From: Mansonella perstans
Taxonomy: Eukaryota > Nematoda > Chromadorea > Rhabditida > Onchocercidae
NCBI GenBank assembly: GCA_037074765.1
Contig: JBAMDO010000043.1
Span: 479,501-543,500, forward strand
Direction of reading: 5' to 3'
DNA: 64,000 nucleotides
This document shows positions 1 through 18,024 of the stretch, piece by piece. Under the pieces are notes generated by a model. It did not search any database, was not told the origin of the DNA, and worked only from the letters and a program-made list of their open reading frames with translations. The translations under genes were made by a program, and so were the position numbers. How positions within the stretch are numbered: position 1 is the first letter of the stretch; every line of letters begins with the position of its first letter.

Positions 1-1157
1 CGCATATGAAACAGTGAGACAGTAGTAAACAAGCACAAATCAGAGAGCTAAAAACCGCAATATTATAAAACCAACCCCACAAAAATTAAAAAAAAGACGA
101 AGCTTTTTAGCTCAATTAAAAAATTTTATTCTTACTTCGCGTTCTAAATTTGATTGTATTTCCTGTTCACATGATGCAGCAGCTTCTTTCTTTTATCTTC
201 AGAAATGCCTGCGTAAACAAGAAACAAATTGGGAAATAATATCTCTGAAACCATCCTTTTCAGAAATGCGTCCTTCAGCATGAAGCTGGATTTCAATTCT
301 TAGAATCTTTCTGTGTAAACATTTCCAAACGAATAGACTTGAAAAAAAAGATTTTTTTTATTGTCATTGATATCGAATATCCAAAAAGCTGGAGTGAAAG
401 CCGCAGAAATTGCAAAAAAAAAAAAAAAGAAAACCGGTCGCCGATAAACTAAAACATACAAAATTACGTAAATGCAACACCAAATACATCATATAATCGT
501 AATTCAACTAATTTATTGAAAAATATCACAAGTAGAAAGAGCAAACTGTTAAAATTCGTTAGATCATCCTGACCTAATTCTGTTAACAATTCCTCTTGAA
601 TGGAAACAAAATCTCGGCATCATTAAGGAGGAAGCGAAGAAATCTGAATCTTTTCAGATTTAACAACTTTTCAATTTCTACAGTATAATAAACGAAGTAT
701 TAAGAATTTTGAGATTAACGCTACATGCAAGTATAAAATTTAAAAAGCTAGGAACATATGTCTGTTTCATTAGATGTGCATGAAATCTTCAGGTATCATA
801 TAAATCACAAATGCTCGAGATAAAGCTTTCTCATTCACTACCTAATGTGCAAAGAAATATTTCATATATCGTATAAGTAAATAAAGAAATGAAAACACCT
901 AGAAATGGGTTCATCACATTAATCAATTTAACAAATCAATATGAAATTTGGAATCATAAAAGATTAGGCTACAACTGGCACGAATCAATTTTCTGCTCTT
1001 TACTTTTCCTGTTTAGATACTATGAACCTCCCCGTGCAGGGAGAAAACCTGTAGAAAAATAAAAGAAGACATACTGCTAAAACTAATGGAAAAGGACGAA
1101 AGTTGAAAACATTCTATTTTTCATCAAAACACAAATGAATATGATTTCAGAGCACTG

Positions 1158-1188
<31 letters not shown>

Positions 1189-1349
1189 ACATATTACTAC
1201 AAAAAATATATTTGCAAAGTCGAGAAATATTAAAAAATTCTATCTACAGAATACTTTTTTGAACGATTTCCATAGTTTCATCATTCATAATCAACAGTAT
1301 TGAGTACAGTTTCGTAGCTCTGACAGTAGTTCATACTCTTCGTATCTCA
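1..1349. other. Intergenic, no gene seen
   Basis: AT-rich sequence with homopolymer runs: A(12) around 416-428 and about 30 A near 1159-1188. I saw no exon pair with matching splice sites on either strand and no RNA gene. It lies downstream of the gene at 1350-2110, so its right end should hold that gene's 3' UTR. Confidence 0.5.
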
Positions 1350-2110
1350 TCAGTTGCAATCAGCAGCTTCTGGACCAAAACTCCTCGTGAATTTTTTAAT
1401 GTGATATTCGAGCCTTAGAGTAAAAAAACAGTAATTATAAAAAAAAAATCTTTCTCTGCATAGTAATTGAGATAAAAAGCTCAATTAAGACATATCCGAA
1501 AATTTATATTAAAAAAAACACATATTTGTATAATATTAATACAAATTCTCTAATTTGCTGCAAATCAATTCTTCATTATCTACAATATAAAAGAAAAAAA
1601 AATTAGTCAATTTTGTTTGTCATAATTCATAGGAAATAACGTACCAATTGAAATCTATACATAAGCCGAGAAAAAGGGCAAAAATTAAGTAAAAATTCCG
1701 CTTTATCCCTTTTGCTAATTTTGGATGAATCTTTGGCCGTGTATCAAAAACAGTATTCGAGAAATGCCAGTAACCTCGACCCACTTTTCTGTCGGTATAA
1801 TGCATTGGATCCTTCCGTTTGTTCCCTGCATAAGATTATTTCATTGAAAAAATTACTAATAGTTCGATCTTTATGAGTGAACAAAAAAAAACTTTTGCAA
1901 TTTATAAGAAAGAATCAAATGAATTATGATGCAAAAAATTAAGCAGAAAATTGTGAATAAAGTTTAACCAAAAATTGTATATTTTGATGGATGATAATCA
2001 TCTTCTGATTTCTCAAATTCATTCAACGATGGAATGCCACTTTCAAGCCTCGTTACAGAAATGCCAATTGATGGTAATTCAAGAAAACTTTTACATGATG
2101 TTCTTAACAT
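1350..2110 (-). CDS. Small single-pass membrane protein (three exons, 128 aa)
   Basis: I do not recognise this gene. Three exons join in frame on the minus strand: 2110-1969, 1825-1645 and 1413-1350 (387 nt with stop), through a phase 1 and a phase 2 intron. Donors are G|GTTAAA and TG|GTACGT; acceptors are ATGCAG and CTAAG. A TTACAG acceptor ends 15 nt before the ATG, which fits spliced-leader addition and supports this start. The N-terminus (MLRTSCKSFLELPSIGIS) is basic/hydroxylated and could be a mitochondrial presequence. Residues 92-108 form one hydrophobic segment, preceded by KRN and followed by a short polar tail ending at residue 128. A His/Tyr/Trp-rich stretch (residues 55-70) precedes it. 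A small mitochondrial inner-membrane or assembly protein is possible, but that is inference. The gene is divergent from the LANCL pair, 648 bp away. Confidence 0.62.
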
Positions 2111-2734
2111 TTTTGCAAAATGGCACTGTAATTTATGTTGATGAAATTTAAGTAATAATTAAATAACAAACCAAACATTATCATCACTGTAGAAACGATC
2201 AAAGCTATTAATGAACTTCAAAAATGAGCCAAGAATTCAATTCATTGTGTTAAAAACAAACTACTCAAGGAATATTCGTCATTCTACACTGTGGATAGAA
2301 GAAAATTATAGTTATCAGATGATTGATTATTGGACAAAACATGAAAACAAGAATTTCATACTTTGTAACATGCAACAAAGTTGGAAGGATAGCATGAGTT
2401 TGTATGCTTTTCGAGAATATGGAGTCCGGTCGTAATTGTGGTACTCTCTGGTTCGGTACGTGAGATTTCTATGAGGATTTTTCAGTAGAATGCGCTTCTT
2501 AATTTCGACAGAGAGACCGAGAATTTCGCGAATTATGGACTGTCTTAGTGTTCAGTCACTGTAGGCATTACCAAAAAAGAATGTTAGCAGGGAAAACCAG
2601 GAAAACTCCCAATACATATTAATCAATGATGAGTGACTGAACTATGATTTTAAATTAAGAAGGTAAAGTAGAAAACTGCTAATATTTATGTCTACATTTA
2701 TTAGATATCGGCAGCTTTCTACATATATGTACAT

Positions 2735-2758
2735 AATTTTAGATTTGAATGAAGAATT
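2735..2758 (+). other. Likely trans-splice acceptor and short leader of first LANCL gene
   Basis: An AATTTTAG acceptor ends at 2742, 16 nt before the proposed ATG at 2759. A short leader behind an acceptor is the usual layout of SL trans-spliced nematode mRNAs, and it supports this start. The leader addition itself is inferred. Confidence 0.4.
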
Positions 2759-5504
<2,746 letters not shown>

Positions 5505-5859
5505 TTGCTTTAATATGTCATTTTTTGCTCGCGAATTATGATTACCAAAGAAATATTTCAGACTAAAAAAAATATTACCGATATTGTATTAGTTGTTTTT
5601 GTTAAAAATAAATTTGGTTTCATAAAATTTTTTGTCATTGTGTTTTAAGCAGTACCGCAGTAACTTTCTGCTTTTTAATATAGGAAGCGAGCATTTTGAA
5701 TCCTATGACATTTATGCCGTCCGAATGAATCTGAGGGTGGAAAACAAGATATTTTGAATAAGGTTCAGCCAAAAATTTGTGCAACGATACGTTAGAATTG
5801 GTGGATTAAATGTTTCATGTATGTTTACATTTTCGGAAAGTAGAGAAGACGGTAAAGCC

Positions 5860-9150
<3,291 letters not shown>

Positions 9151-9400
9151 ATGCTTCTGTATTTTCATCTTTTACTCGTATGCTTGTAAATGGAAGCTGT
9201 GTGTTTTGATAAAATTCTTGTTAAAATGCGCAATTTATAATAACTTTAATGAGGAATTAGATAAGATAAAAGAGCAGCGTTTGTTTCGATTTTCATTAAA
9301 ATATGTGTTAGGAGTTAAGTGGAAGTTGGCGCAAATGTGAAAAATGGGCCATACGGTTGTAGTGATGATATAAGTCTTGCGAAGTTTTCGTCGGGAAAAC
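9151..9400. other. Spacer between LANCL copy 2 and the retrotransposon
   Basis: Contains the presumed 3' end of LANCL copy 2. No other exon is recognisable. Confidence 0.5.
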
Positions 9401-9888
9401 TGAAATAATTGTATCACAAAATTATTTGGCCCGAGTCAGGTAGTTTTGCATTTACTATTATTCCGTCGAATAACAAGCATTTTCCCACGCTTAAAATCAT
9501 AAGTCAGCTATCTAAATTTTAAAGCGTTTAACTTTGTTTTTTTGTCTGATTTGCGTACATCTGGCAAAATAATTTACGTACAATTTCCTTGTATAAAAAA
9601 TCTACATCAGTTCATTCAATCCATTCTCTTTGCACTCAATTTTATACGAGCTCAACATCCGACTTTGCTTTCCAACTTCTATTCACTCTTCAACTCCGGG
9701 AATTTTCTCTCTTTTCATCAATAAGAAACTCATCTGCATTGCATTTTTATTCTCCGTTTTTCGTGTATTCGCTAATAATACTATTACAGTCATCAATAAA
9801 TTTTTACTAACATCGCGCTTCTGTGTCAGGCAATAAAAAACATCATCATCAATCTTTTCCAAATAAAGCAATATAAATCCTTACGACA
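9401..9888 (+). repeat. 5' LTR of BEL/Pao element
   Basis: About 488 bp, starting TG and ending CA (TTACGACA). It aligns nearly end to end with 17041-17632 apart from one block present only in the 3' copy. It contains AATAAA near its 3' half and the shared CATCATCATCAATC tract before the end. The precise right border (9888 or a base later) is uncertain because an A run follows. Confidence 0.8.
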
Positions 9889-9894
9889 AAAAAA

Positions 9895-9912
9895 TTGGTG
9901 CCCGAGATGAGG
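9895..9912 (+). other. Primer binding site of the element
   Basis: TTGGTGCCCGAGATGAGG follows the 5' LTR after a short A run. A TGG-starting sequence here is the expected tRNA primer binding site, complementary to a tRNA 3' CCA end. I cannot name the tRNA with confidence. Confidence 0.6.
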
Positions 9913-9989
9913 TACGTGACAAATAAAAATTGCAAAGAAATATTTTTTTTGAAAATCTTGCCAATATGATTTCTATTATATCAGAAAGT

Positions 9990-11340
9990 TAATGCTTGTA
10001 GAGGCCAGGCTAATAACGCTCCTTCAAGAAGTAAAAGCATTGGATGTTAAACTGCCGGAACCAAGCTTAACTAAATTCGGGACGATTCTAAATGTACGAA
10101 ACTGAAGGACGACTTCTCCAAGAAAAAATTATGTGATTACAATGTGTATTAAGTCATTCGAAGAAGCGAATAACAGATGGATTGAACATACTCAGAACTC
10201 CTTTACCGCAGCTAGAAGAAGGGAGAAGGAAGAAAAATATGAAGAAATAATAAAAGATCAAGGAATCTTCAATTTAATACATGAAGCTAACGAAGCTATC
10301 ATTAATTTGACTATCTATAAAAAAGAGATCAATTGCGAAATTCAGAAACTGATACAAACTCCAAGATCTCGTCAAGTATTACCAACGAAAGTATCGACGC
10401 CAATTCCACTAACTTCTTATGCTAACGTCAATCTCTCTTAATTATCTTTGTCCGCTTTGTGGGGACCTACGACAATGGAGAGAATTTTGAAGTTTAATGC
10501 TGCAGTTCCATTCACAAACCATCCCAGAATCCAAAAATTGAACTATTTAATCTCCTATTTAAAAGGAAAGCGCTACAAGCAGCAAGGGGCTATGATATAA
10601 CTCTGGAAAAACACGAAGTTGTACGAAAAATGTTGATCGAAAAATATGGAGATCCATCGACTACTATTAGACTATTATACGACGAATTACAATCCATCAA
10701 ACGAAATGAAAAGAAATGGATTGAAACCGTCAAGAAAATGAAACGAATCTTCCGACGATTAGAGGCACTGGGTGAAAAGTTAGAACACTCCAATATAGTA
10801 ACCATAATTGAAAGTCGACTAACGCGATGGATGCCTGATAAAGTATGCCATCAAAAGACAGCGATGGTCCATGGTCAATATCAAAACTCAGAAGGTTTCT
10901 AGGGAACTTGATCCATGTCAATGAAGAGGTTAGAAATCATTTCGCATTCACTTAGATGGAAAAGAAACCAATTTTATCTAGGCCTAAACAAATTCCTAGA
11001 AGTTATAACGAAACCTCAGCATTGGTAGCAATTCATAATGAGAAAATTCATTATTTTACGACAAAGAAAAGAGAAAACAAAACAAGAAGACCGTGTACAT
11101 TTCTAGTCAGAATCTATGGGATAATGAATCTTTGGAATTTGGGATAATGGTGAATGTCGTACATATTCTATAGTGCATGCTCGAATGAATCGTCTCAAGG
11201 AGATGAAGAAGTGTCTTATTTGTTTGAAAACGCATCAAGGAGAGGAATATGAACGAAAGGGAAAATGTTTTTCTTGCAAGGATTCTCATAACAGTATATG
11301 GTATGAAAAAAGAAATCAACCACATCCAGACAAAGCGTAA
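9990..11340 (+). pseudogene. gag remnant with zinc knuckle
   Basis: Broken gag region. Open pieces include 10133-10441 and 10630-10902, separated by stops. The end (about 11203-11337) encodes a Pao-type double zinc knuckle: C-L-I-C-L-K at the start and CFSCKDSHNS (C-x2-C-x3-H) at the end. A retroelement gag coats the RNA genome in the particle; this copy cannot make a full product. Confidence 0.7.
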
Positions 11341-11373
11341 TACAGGAACCAGAAAAACAAAGAAGTTAACAAA

Positions 11374-12959
11374 TTGGAAGATTATTCAACTAATTACAGT
11401 CAGACAATAATGACTCAAGCAGATGCAGTAACTAAGAAGCAAAGCAAGGAAATCTTGCTACTATGTAAGGAGATAACTGTATTCAGCCCATCACTACCAC
11501 AACGAAAAGAAGCTTTAGCACTATTTGGCATTGGGTCACAATTATCCTTTATATCGAAGGAGTTAGTTCAACGACTGGATTTAATAGAAACTGATGAACA
11601 AGAACTAAGATTAGCTCGTTTCGGTATTAGAAACTCTAAGTTCAAACTCAAGCGCAGCTCAGTATACGAATTAACGAAGATGAGATTATCGAAATATGTG
11701 CTAATGGAATCGAATATCTAACCAATGAATTACATGTTGTTAAAATACCGATGGCCAATCATATGATGAATTTGAAAAATTATTGGAGACAACCCAATAT
11801 CTTAATTGGAGCGGATCATTTCTTCAAATCTGTAGAATTGAATAAGATCGAAAGACTGAAATCCGGATTCTCATTACTTCACACGAAAGTTGAACTGCTA
11901 TAAGATTGTTGGAAGTAGCGACATGAATCAACTTTGTCAAACAGATATGACACATGCTTCTAATACAATTCGTATAGCCACCTCTCCAGGTCAGAAATGG
12001 AAAATTTCTGGAAATTAGAAATTATGGGAATACAGAAAAGGCCTAATGCTGACGACGATGACGAGGTATTAAAACAGTTTAGGAGATTTATAACAAAATA
12101 TAACAGGAATGAAATTTCAGGAATGAAATTATTTCGAATATATAGTTAGAGGCTATAGAAAGAACCAAAAGATAAATTAAGCAACAATTATGAATTATGC
12201 TTGCGATGTCTAAAAAATTTGGTCAAACGATTACAGCAGGAATCAATCCTCAACTTAGACGATAACATAATCAAAGAACAAAAACAATTAGACATAATCG
12301 AAAACGTGGACTCCAATGAGGTGGATGTTGTACAGTATTATTATGGCGTCATTTTTTTTATTAAAATTTTTATTAAAAACACTACTAAACAGAGAATTGT
12401 GTTTGACGCTTCAGCATACCTTCAAGGAAAGAAGAGTCTGAACGAAGTGCTATACCGAGACCTAGTCTTGCTACCAGACTGAGACGGAGTTCTGCTAAGA
12501 TTCCAGATGATGGAAATAGTAGTAGTTACCGATATTGAAAAGGGATTTTTACAGATAGAATTATGCCCTAAGGATAGAGATTCTGCTCGATTTCTTTGAT
12601 TACACGATATTAACAAAGACGTAACTGAAAAAAACATGCAATGTTATCCTTTTAAAAGAGTTACCTCCGGAGTCATCTCATCTTTATTATCGGCTACATT
12701 AAATTATCATCTGAAACCTATGGTAACAAGACAGCCTCCGAATAAAGAAAAATATGAGGATAATATTACATTATCGGCCAATGAAATTGAAGAAGCTCTA
12801 TTGAATTATGAAGAAACGAAAACAATCTTCAGTGAAGCTGCAATGAATGTAAAAAAATTTCTCTCTAATGACAAAGTATTTAATGAACGAATAGCCGAAT
12901 ATGGTAAACTAAAAACGATAAAGAATAATTTCCTTGCATTAACTGGATTCATGATATAG
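11374..12959 (+). pseudogene. Protease and reverse transcriptase remnants
   Basis: The aspartic protease lies around 11500-11590; the family active triad D-T/S-G before SQLSFIS reads GIG here, so the catalytic Asp is lost. RT follows: a FWKLEIMGI block near 12006, then IVFDASAYLQGKKSLNEVLY (about 12392-12450), VVTDIEKGF (about 12522-12550) and NYHLKPM. The polymerase Y-x-D-D box reads YEDN (near 12755), and sequence between NYHL and this box appears deleted. Several in-frame stops. Non-functional. Confidence 0.75.
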
Positions 12960-13149
12960 ATATTATTCGTATAATTTTAAAACCATAGATCGGGAAATTA
13001 GTCACTAATTTTGTAATTCGTTGCCTCGCAATATGATCCATTGGGATTTTGAATCCCATCGATGATTTCATTCAAATTATTTCTTCAGTATTCATGAAGG
13101 CAGAATAGATCTTGAGATCAGTTCTTAATCCAAGAAGATGAGCAACAAT

Positions 13150-13620
13150 CGCACAAGGCGATGCAGAAAATGGCCCACCAATGTAATCGATTCACTGAGT
13201 TTGTGATAAATTCAGTAAAGCAGTTGGAGATAGATGTATCATCTAACTTTGCAGTTTATGCTCAACACAGGATACCGAAGTATGGAATCAGCCTTATTCT
13301 TAATATATGCCAAATCTCGGTCAGCTCCAATATGGTATATCCATACCAAGGCTTGAATTATTATTTGTAATAATTGGTGAACGAGTTGTACATTTCGTGT
13401 TAAAACAATTAGAATTGAAGGATATACCTGTGACCTTATGGCCAGACTTAAAATATGCTTTCTGGATTAAGAATTATTCTAAATTGCTTCTGTGATTCGT
13501 TCAAAATCGGGTCGAAGAAATACGAAAGGTAGACTTTACCTTTTGATCATATCAAGAGAAACCGCGGCAACCAGAGAAATGTCATCAGTTAAGCTCTGAA
13601 ATTGCGAATCACGGTGGAAA
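13150..13620 (+). pseudogene. RNase H-like remnant of BEL/Pao pol
   Basis: Fragments in different frames match the Pao RNase H neighbourhood: RIPKYGISLI, then IPRLELLFVIIGERVVHFVL and KQLELKDIPVTLWPDLK, then NRVEEIRK-like sequence near 13510. Frames switch at least twice and stops intervene. Confidence 0.6.
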
Positions 13621-14079
13621 GGCCCAAAATTACTGGTAAAAGCAAAAACTGAATGCCATAATGGAAATTCAGATATGCTGATGATGATGAATTCAGTAGA
13701 ACTATTACAGCAATGTTACGAAGATAAAATTTTTAAATTAAAAATTTTCAATACACCGATGCGAGCCGTTTTAGTAAATGGATTCGATTACTAAAAGTAA
13801 CCTTTTGGGCTCTTAAATTTATCAAGGTAAGTCTCAGGAAAAAATAACATGGTTGCAATCAATGCCTACTGATAAAGACTTTATAACCAAAAATGACTAT
13901 GATATAATATAGTGGATACCAATAAAACAAGCTCAATCTGAGCACAACCAAACAAAAGTAGACACATGGAATCTAAATTTCGATGAAACGGATGACTTAT
14001 GGCGATCAAGGAGTCATCTAGAAAATGCAGAAATGAGCATGGAAAGTGAATTTTCTTTTTACTTACCAAATCACAACAG

Positions 14080-15150
14080 CATTCCTAAACTTATTATTAA
14101 GCATAAGCATGAGGAGTGTATCATGCAAGAGCTGCACACACATTATGTGAATTAAGGCAAAGGTGAGCCAAACCATTCAAACTAATGACGATGCCAAATC
14201 TACCAAAGTTCTGTGTCAGAAAATCAAGAATCTTTGAACAAGTTGGTCTTGACTATTTGGGACCTCTTTCTATTAAAAGTGACAAGGAGTAGTCAAAAGG
14301 TGGTTTGCGCTCTTCACCTGTTTTACTACAAGAGCAGTACGCTTGGAACCTGTAGGAAACTTATCAGGTGAAATATTCATGCATGTATTTCGCAAATTTG
14401 TATCGCGATGCGAATATCCTAAACTTGTTTTAAGTGACAGTGCTAATCAGTTTCAATTGGTTTTCAAAACTATTATGGATCAAAGTAGAAATTTTCTAGC
14501 TTCAAAGGAAATGACATGAAGAAACACTATACTGAAAGCACCATGGAGCGGAAGTGTTTATGAAAGAATGATTGGATTAACAAAGGGAACTTTTAGGAGA
14601 GCAATAGTAGGAAACTTTTATGGGAGAGAGAATTAGTGACTTAACAGTGGAAATTGAAGGAATACTTAATACCCGTCCATTAACCTATTTAAATTTCAAT
14701 GATTACAAAATTATAAGACCTATTGATTTTATTTCACCCAACGTTTTGCTGGTAATACCAACAGATAAAGATAGTGAGCAAGATCAATCCACTGAATACT
14801 AAAGATAAATTAGTCAAATATTGATCGAATACTCTCAAAACATTAGATCTGTCTGGGAAAACTAGAAAAATGAATATCTCAGTAGTTTAAGAGAAAATAT
14901 ACAGAAGGACATAGTATCTCCCAAAAGAGTAGAGAATCGAATACAACGTCCTTATGAAATAGCTTTGTTAAATGAACCTGGACTACCACGGGATATGTGG
15001 AAGTTTAATGAAGATTCAAGGACTCAATGTCAAAAGAGATGGAAGGGTGAGAAGTGTAGCGACACAAACCTTTAATGGGAAACTGTTCGATCGACCAAAA
15101 CTTACTTTATCCCTGGAAGTAAATAAAGAGGACAGTGAAGAAGCCTGAAC
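14080..15150 (+). pseudogene. Integrase remnant of BEL/Pao pol
   Basis: The N-terminal zinc-binding zone is near 14095-14170 (HKHEE, then HYVN), and core pieces follow: [12 protein letters not shown] (about 14247), TTRAVRLEPVGNLS, YPKLVLSDSANQF, and APWSGSVYERMIGL (near 14540). The 14620-14802 piece carries LNTRPLTYLNF, typical of the end of the Pao integrase core. The second catalytic Asp region reads LSDSANQF, so part of the active site persists. Stops and shifts break the frame. Confidence 0.75.
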
Positions 15151-15229
15151 AACAGCGACAAAAGATAAACTAAAGGAGGAAGCAATTGCTCTCCGAATTG
15201 GAAGAGCTCAAAGAAGTCGAGAGGTATTC

Positions 15230-16990
15230 AGCCAAGTTCAGTAACAAGAAACTTACTACTAATAACCACTACTTTTTCACTAGTTTTACCTATTATCTCG
15301 ACTGAAAATTGCAAATGGATTTTTGGTATCCCGTTCAACCTTTCACACAAAAACAGAACTGTGATAATCAATTCATTGCGAATTTCATATATAAGAATAC
15401 CAGCACAAAAATACAGCAATATTACTCGTATGATATGTGTTAAAGCCTTTTTGAGATTCTATCTATTTGTAAAATCGCACCACACACTACTTCAGCAACC
15501 ACCTCACACTTTTGTAAAACACTCAATAAACAAAAACGAAGCGGAATAAACCTTAAATAGATATCTCCAAATCAATGGAGAACTGTAAATAGTGTGCAAT
15601 ACTCTTATGGGATAGCTAGAAATTCGACAACAAACTTCCTTGTGCAAAAAGGAGAAATATTCACTAATGATGGAAGCGAAACGGTATCAGATCTCCACAC
15701 TATTCAACATCGCCTCACACAAAGCGGAAAATTTATAACAGATACAAATATAGTTTTATGGAATGAAACAGAAGCCATAAGTGCTTATATCGAAAAATTG
15801 GAAATTACCGGGCAAAGGTATATGATGATGATGTCATCATTGATGGACTTCGAATGTCATTTACCTTTAGAGATAATGAAACAATTAATTTGAGGAACTG
15901 GGACTTTATCAATCTTAAATCAATAACAATATTTTAATCGAAAAAATAAATACAACAAGTCTCGACCGAATTACAAACCAGGTAGCTTCAGCCTAAAAAG
16001 AGGTTTTACTCATGATGGGAAAAACTGAAATAAAAACTGCTGACCCAAAAAATGCCAAATTTCAATATCTCTATGATATTCTCCAAGTAGAATTTGACCG
16101 AAGATTTTCTATCTATAGAATTCTATTTGTAGAATCAGACTATTATTTCTGCAACCACCTCACATTTTTGTGAAGCATTTGATAAGTAAAGACTAAGCAG
16201 AACAGAACTTAAACAGATATCTCTAAATCAATGGAGAACTGTAAATAATCTGCAATATTCTTATGGATGGCTAGACATTTGATGTCAATTAACGACAAAC
16301 ATCCAGTTACTAAAAGGAGAAATATTCATCTATGATGGAAAAGAAACAGTATCGGATCTCGACGCTATTCAACATTGCCTCATACAAAGAAGAAAATGTA
16401 CAACAAATACAAGTATTGACAGAGCTATTAACAGAGCTGTCGTAGTCGTAATAACCTATTAACACTTATTGAATGGGTATCATTTAATAATCCCACTGCA
16501 GCAGTTAACCTAGTACTACAAAGAGACGACATAATCGCAAAACGTATTAATGGAAGTTTGCGAACTACGGCTTGAAAATCAAAGAACTTCAAATTAAAAT
16601 TAATAAATCTACCAGTGACATAATTTAAACTTTGAAATCAAAAGAATGATCGCCAAGCTGGAAATCTTATCACAACAACAAACCTACGATAATTATCTAA
16701 CTAAAAGCCAGAATGGAATATTTGTGAAGAGATCGATCGAGAAGGCAAGAAACTATTAGAATAAATCGAACAAGAATCGACAAAGTGATCAAACTAACAC
16801 AGCAAGAGCTGGGCAATTTTACGATGCATTGGCGACTCATTATTTTTGGCGTTTGTATTAAAATTAAATTTATTGTGTTCCATACATCATCTATCTTGTA
16901 TTAAACGTTCAAACCGAACAACAAACCCGACTGAAATTGAAATGTTTGCTTCATTAAAAAACCAACAAGAGCAAAGTCGATATCTTTAAT
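15230..16990 (+). pseudogene. Third-ORF (possibly env-like) remnant of the element
   Basis: Downstream of integrase and before the 3' LTR are about 1.75 kb of internal sequence with scattered open pieces, including 15361-15549 and 15594-15893, and a hydrophobic segment encoded near 16810-16900. Some nematode BEL/Pao elements carry a membrane-glycoprotein ORF at this position, so an env-like origin is plausible. I see no decisive motif and the region is thoroughly broken. It also contains an internal duplication (15487-15760 against 16138-16420). Confidence 0.35.
15487..16420 (+). repeat. Diverged direct repeat inside the element
   Basis: About 270 bp at 15487-15760 recur in diverged form at 16138-16420. 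Shared stretches include CAACCACCTCACA, CAATGGAGAACTGTAAATA and GGAGAAATATTCA. The copies differ by many substitutions and small indels, so this is an old tandem-type duplication with spacer. Confidence 0.7.
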
Positions 16991-17040
16991 TATACTTCCC
17001 AAACCTAAAATCTTCTCTCAGTCAGGAATGCCTGAAAAAC

Positions 17041-17632
17041 CGAAATAATTGCATCACAAAATTATTTGGTCAAGTCAAATAGTTTTGCATTTACTATTAT
17101 TCGTCGAATAACAAGCTTTTTCCCACGCTTGAAATCATAAGTCAGCTATCTAAATTTTAAAACGTCTAATTTTGTTTTTTGTTTGATTTGCGTACATCTC
17201 GCAAAATAACTTACGTACAATTTCCTTATAAAAAAGACAGTCTTTCATGTAAATTTCTCTTGTTGCTATGAGAATATTATCATTTTATAAAGATCTTATA
17301 TGCCTGATTGTTAAAAAAATCTCTTTACACATTCCTTATATAAATAATAAAATCTAACATCAGTTCATTCAATCCATTTTGTTTGCATTCAATTTTATAC
17401 GAGCTCAACATCCGTCTTCGCTCCCCGACTTCTATTCACTCTTCAACTTCGGAAATTTTCTCTCTTTTCATCAATAAGAAACTCATCTGCATTGTATTTT
17501 TATTCTCTGTATTCGCTAATAATACTATTACCGTCATCAATAAACTTTTACCAACATCGCGCTTCTGTGTCAGGCAATAAAAAACATCATCATCAATCTC
17601 TTCTAAACAAGGTGACATAAATTTTCACGACA
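17041..17632 (+). repeat. 3' LTR of BEL/Pao element, with extra block
   Basis: Matches the 5' LTR at both ends but carries roughly 110 bp absent from it (about 17238-17352), inserted after GTACAATTTCCTTA and followed by a second TTCCTTATA. The short repeat at the block edges suggests insertion or slippage, or a deletion in the 5' LTR. Confidence 0.78.
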
Positions 17633-18024
17633 ATGTTTATGTCATTTCCTTATCGTGAAATAATTTATTTGGAATATTCTGCAAAGGGTAATATAAACTA
17701 AAAGTAGAAATATGGCTTTCTAAACTGTAGGCTTGTGAATAGCAAAAATGATTCAATAGTTTCTGTTCCTCTAATTGTTCTCATCTGCAATAATTCACGT
17801 ATACTAAGGTGTATTTGAATCGGTCGATATTTCATTTATTTCTACCATTTTGACTTTTTGGTAGTCATGCTGAAAGTTTCGTGGATTAGGAGGAGTTGCA
17901 TACTTCATTGCCATCATTAGTCATCATCCTTATGGACGGAAGCGACAGTAGGGCCACAAATTTTTTATTGTTGTCCTCAAAAGACAGGCATGTCGTAACA
18001 CTCACAATCTTTTGTAATTTTCAG
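17633..18024. other. Intergenic after the element
   Basis: No LTR sequence and no supported exon. It ends in the AATTTTCAG acceptor of the exon candidate at 18025. Confidence 0.4.

Larger units (their letters stand above)
9401..17632 (+). mobile_element. Degenerate BEL/Pao LTR retrotransposon
   Basis: A full-length but dead element: two diverged LTRs flank an internal region whose translated fragments are Pao-like in the order gag, protease, reverse transcriptase, RNase H, integrase, then a third region. Every domain is broken by stops or frame changes, and the protease and polymerase active sites are altered. The 5' LTR begins TGAAATAATTG; the 3' LTR begins CGAAATAATTG. The 5-bp flanks (AAAAC before, ATGTT after) do not match, so no target-site duplication is recognisable. 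It sits downstream of LANCL copy 2 on the same strand. Confidence 0.85.

Noticed and set aside
1159..1188. Long A/T homopolymers (also at 6428, 8322, 24568, 28741, 29095) as poly(A) tails of retroposed elements
   Set aside because: No element body or target duplication was seen next to them. They are most simply simple-sequence runs.
9396..17637. Target-site duplication of the retrotransposon
   Set aside because: The 5-bp flanks AAAAC and ATGTT do not match, so none can be claimed.
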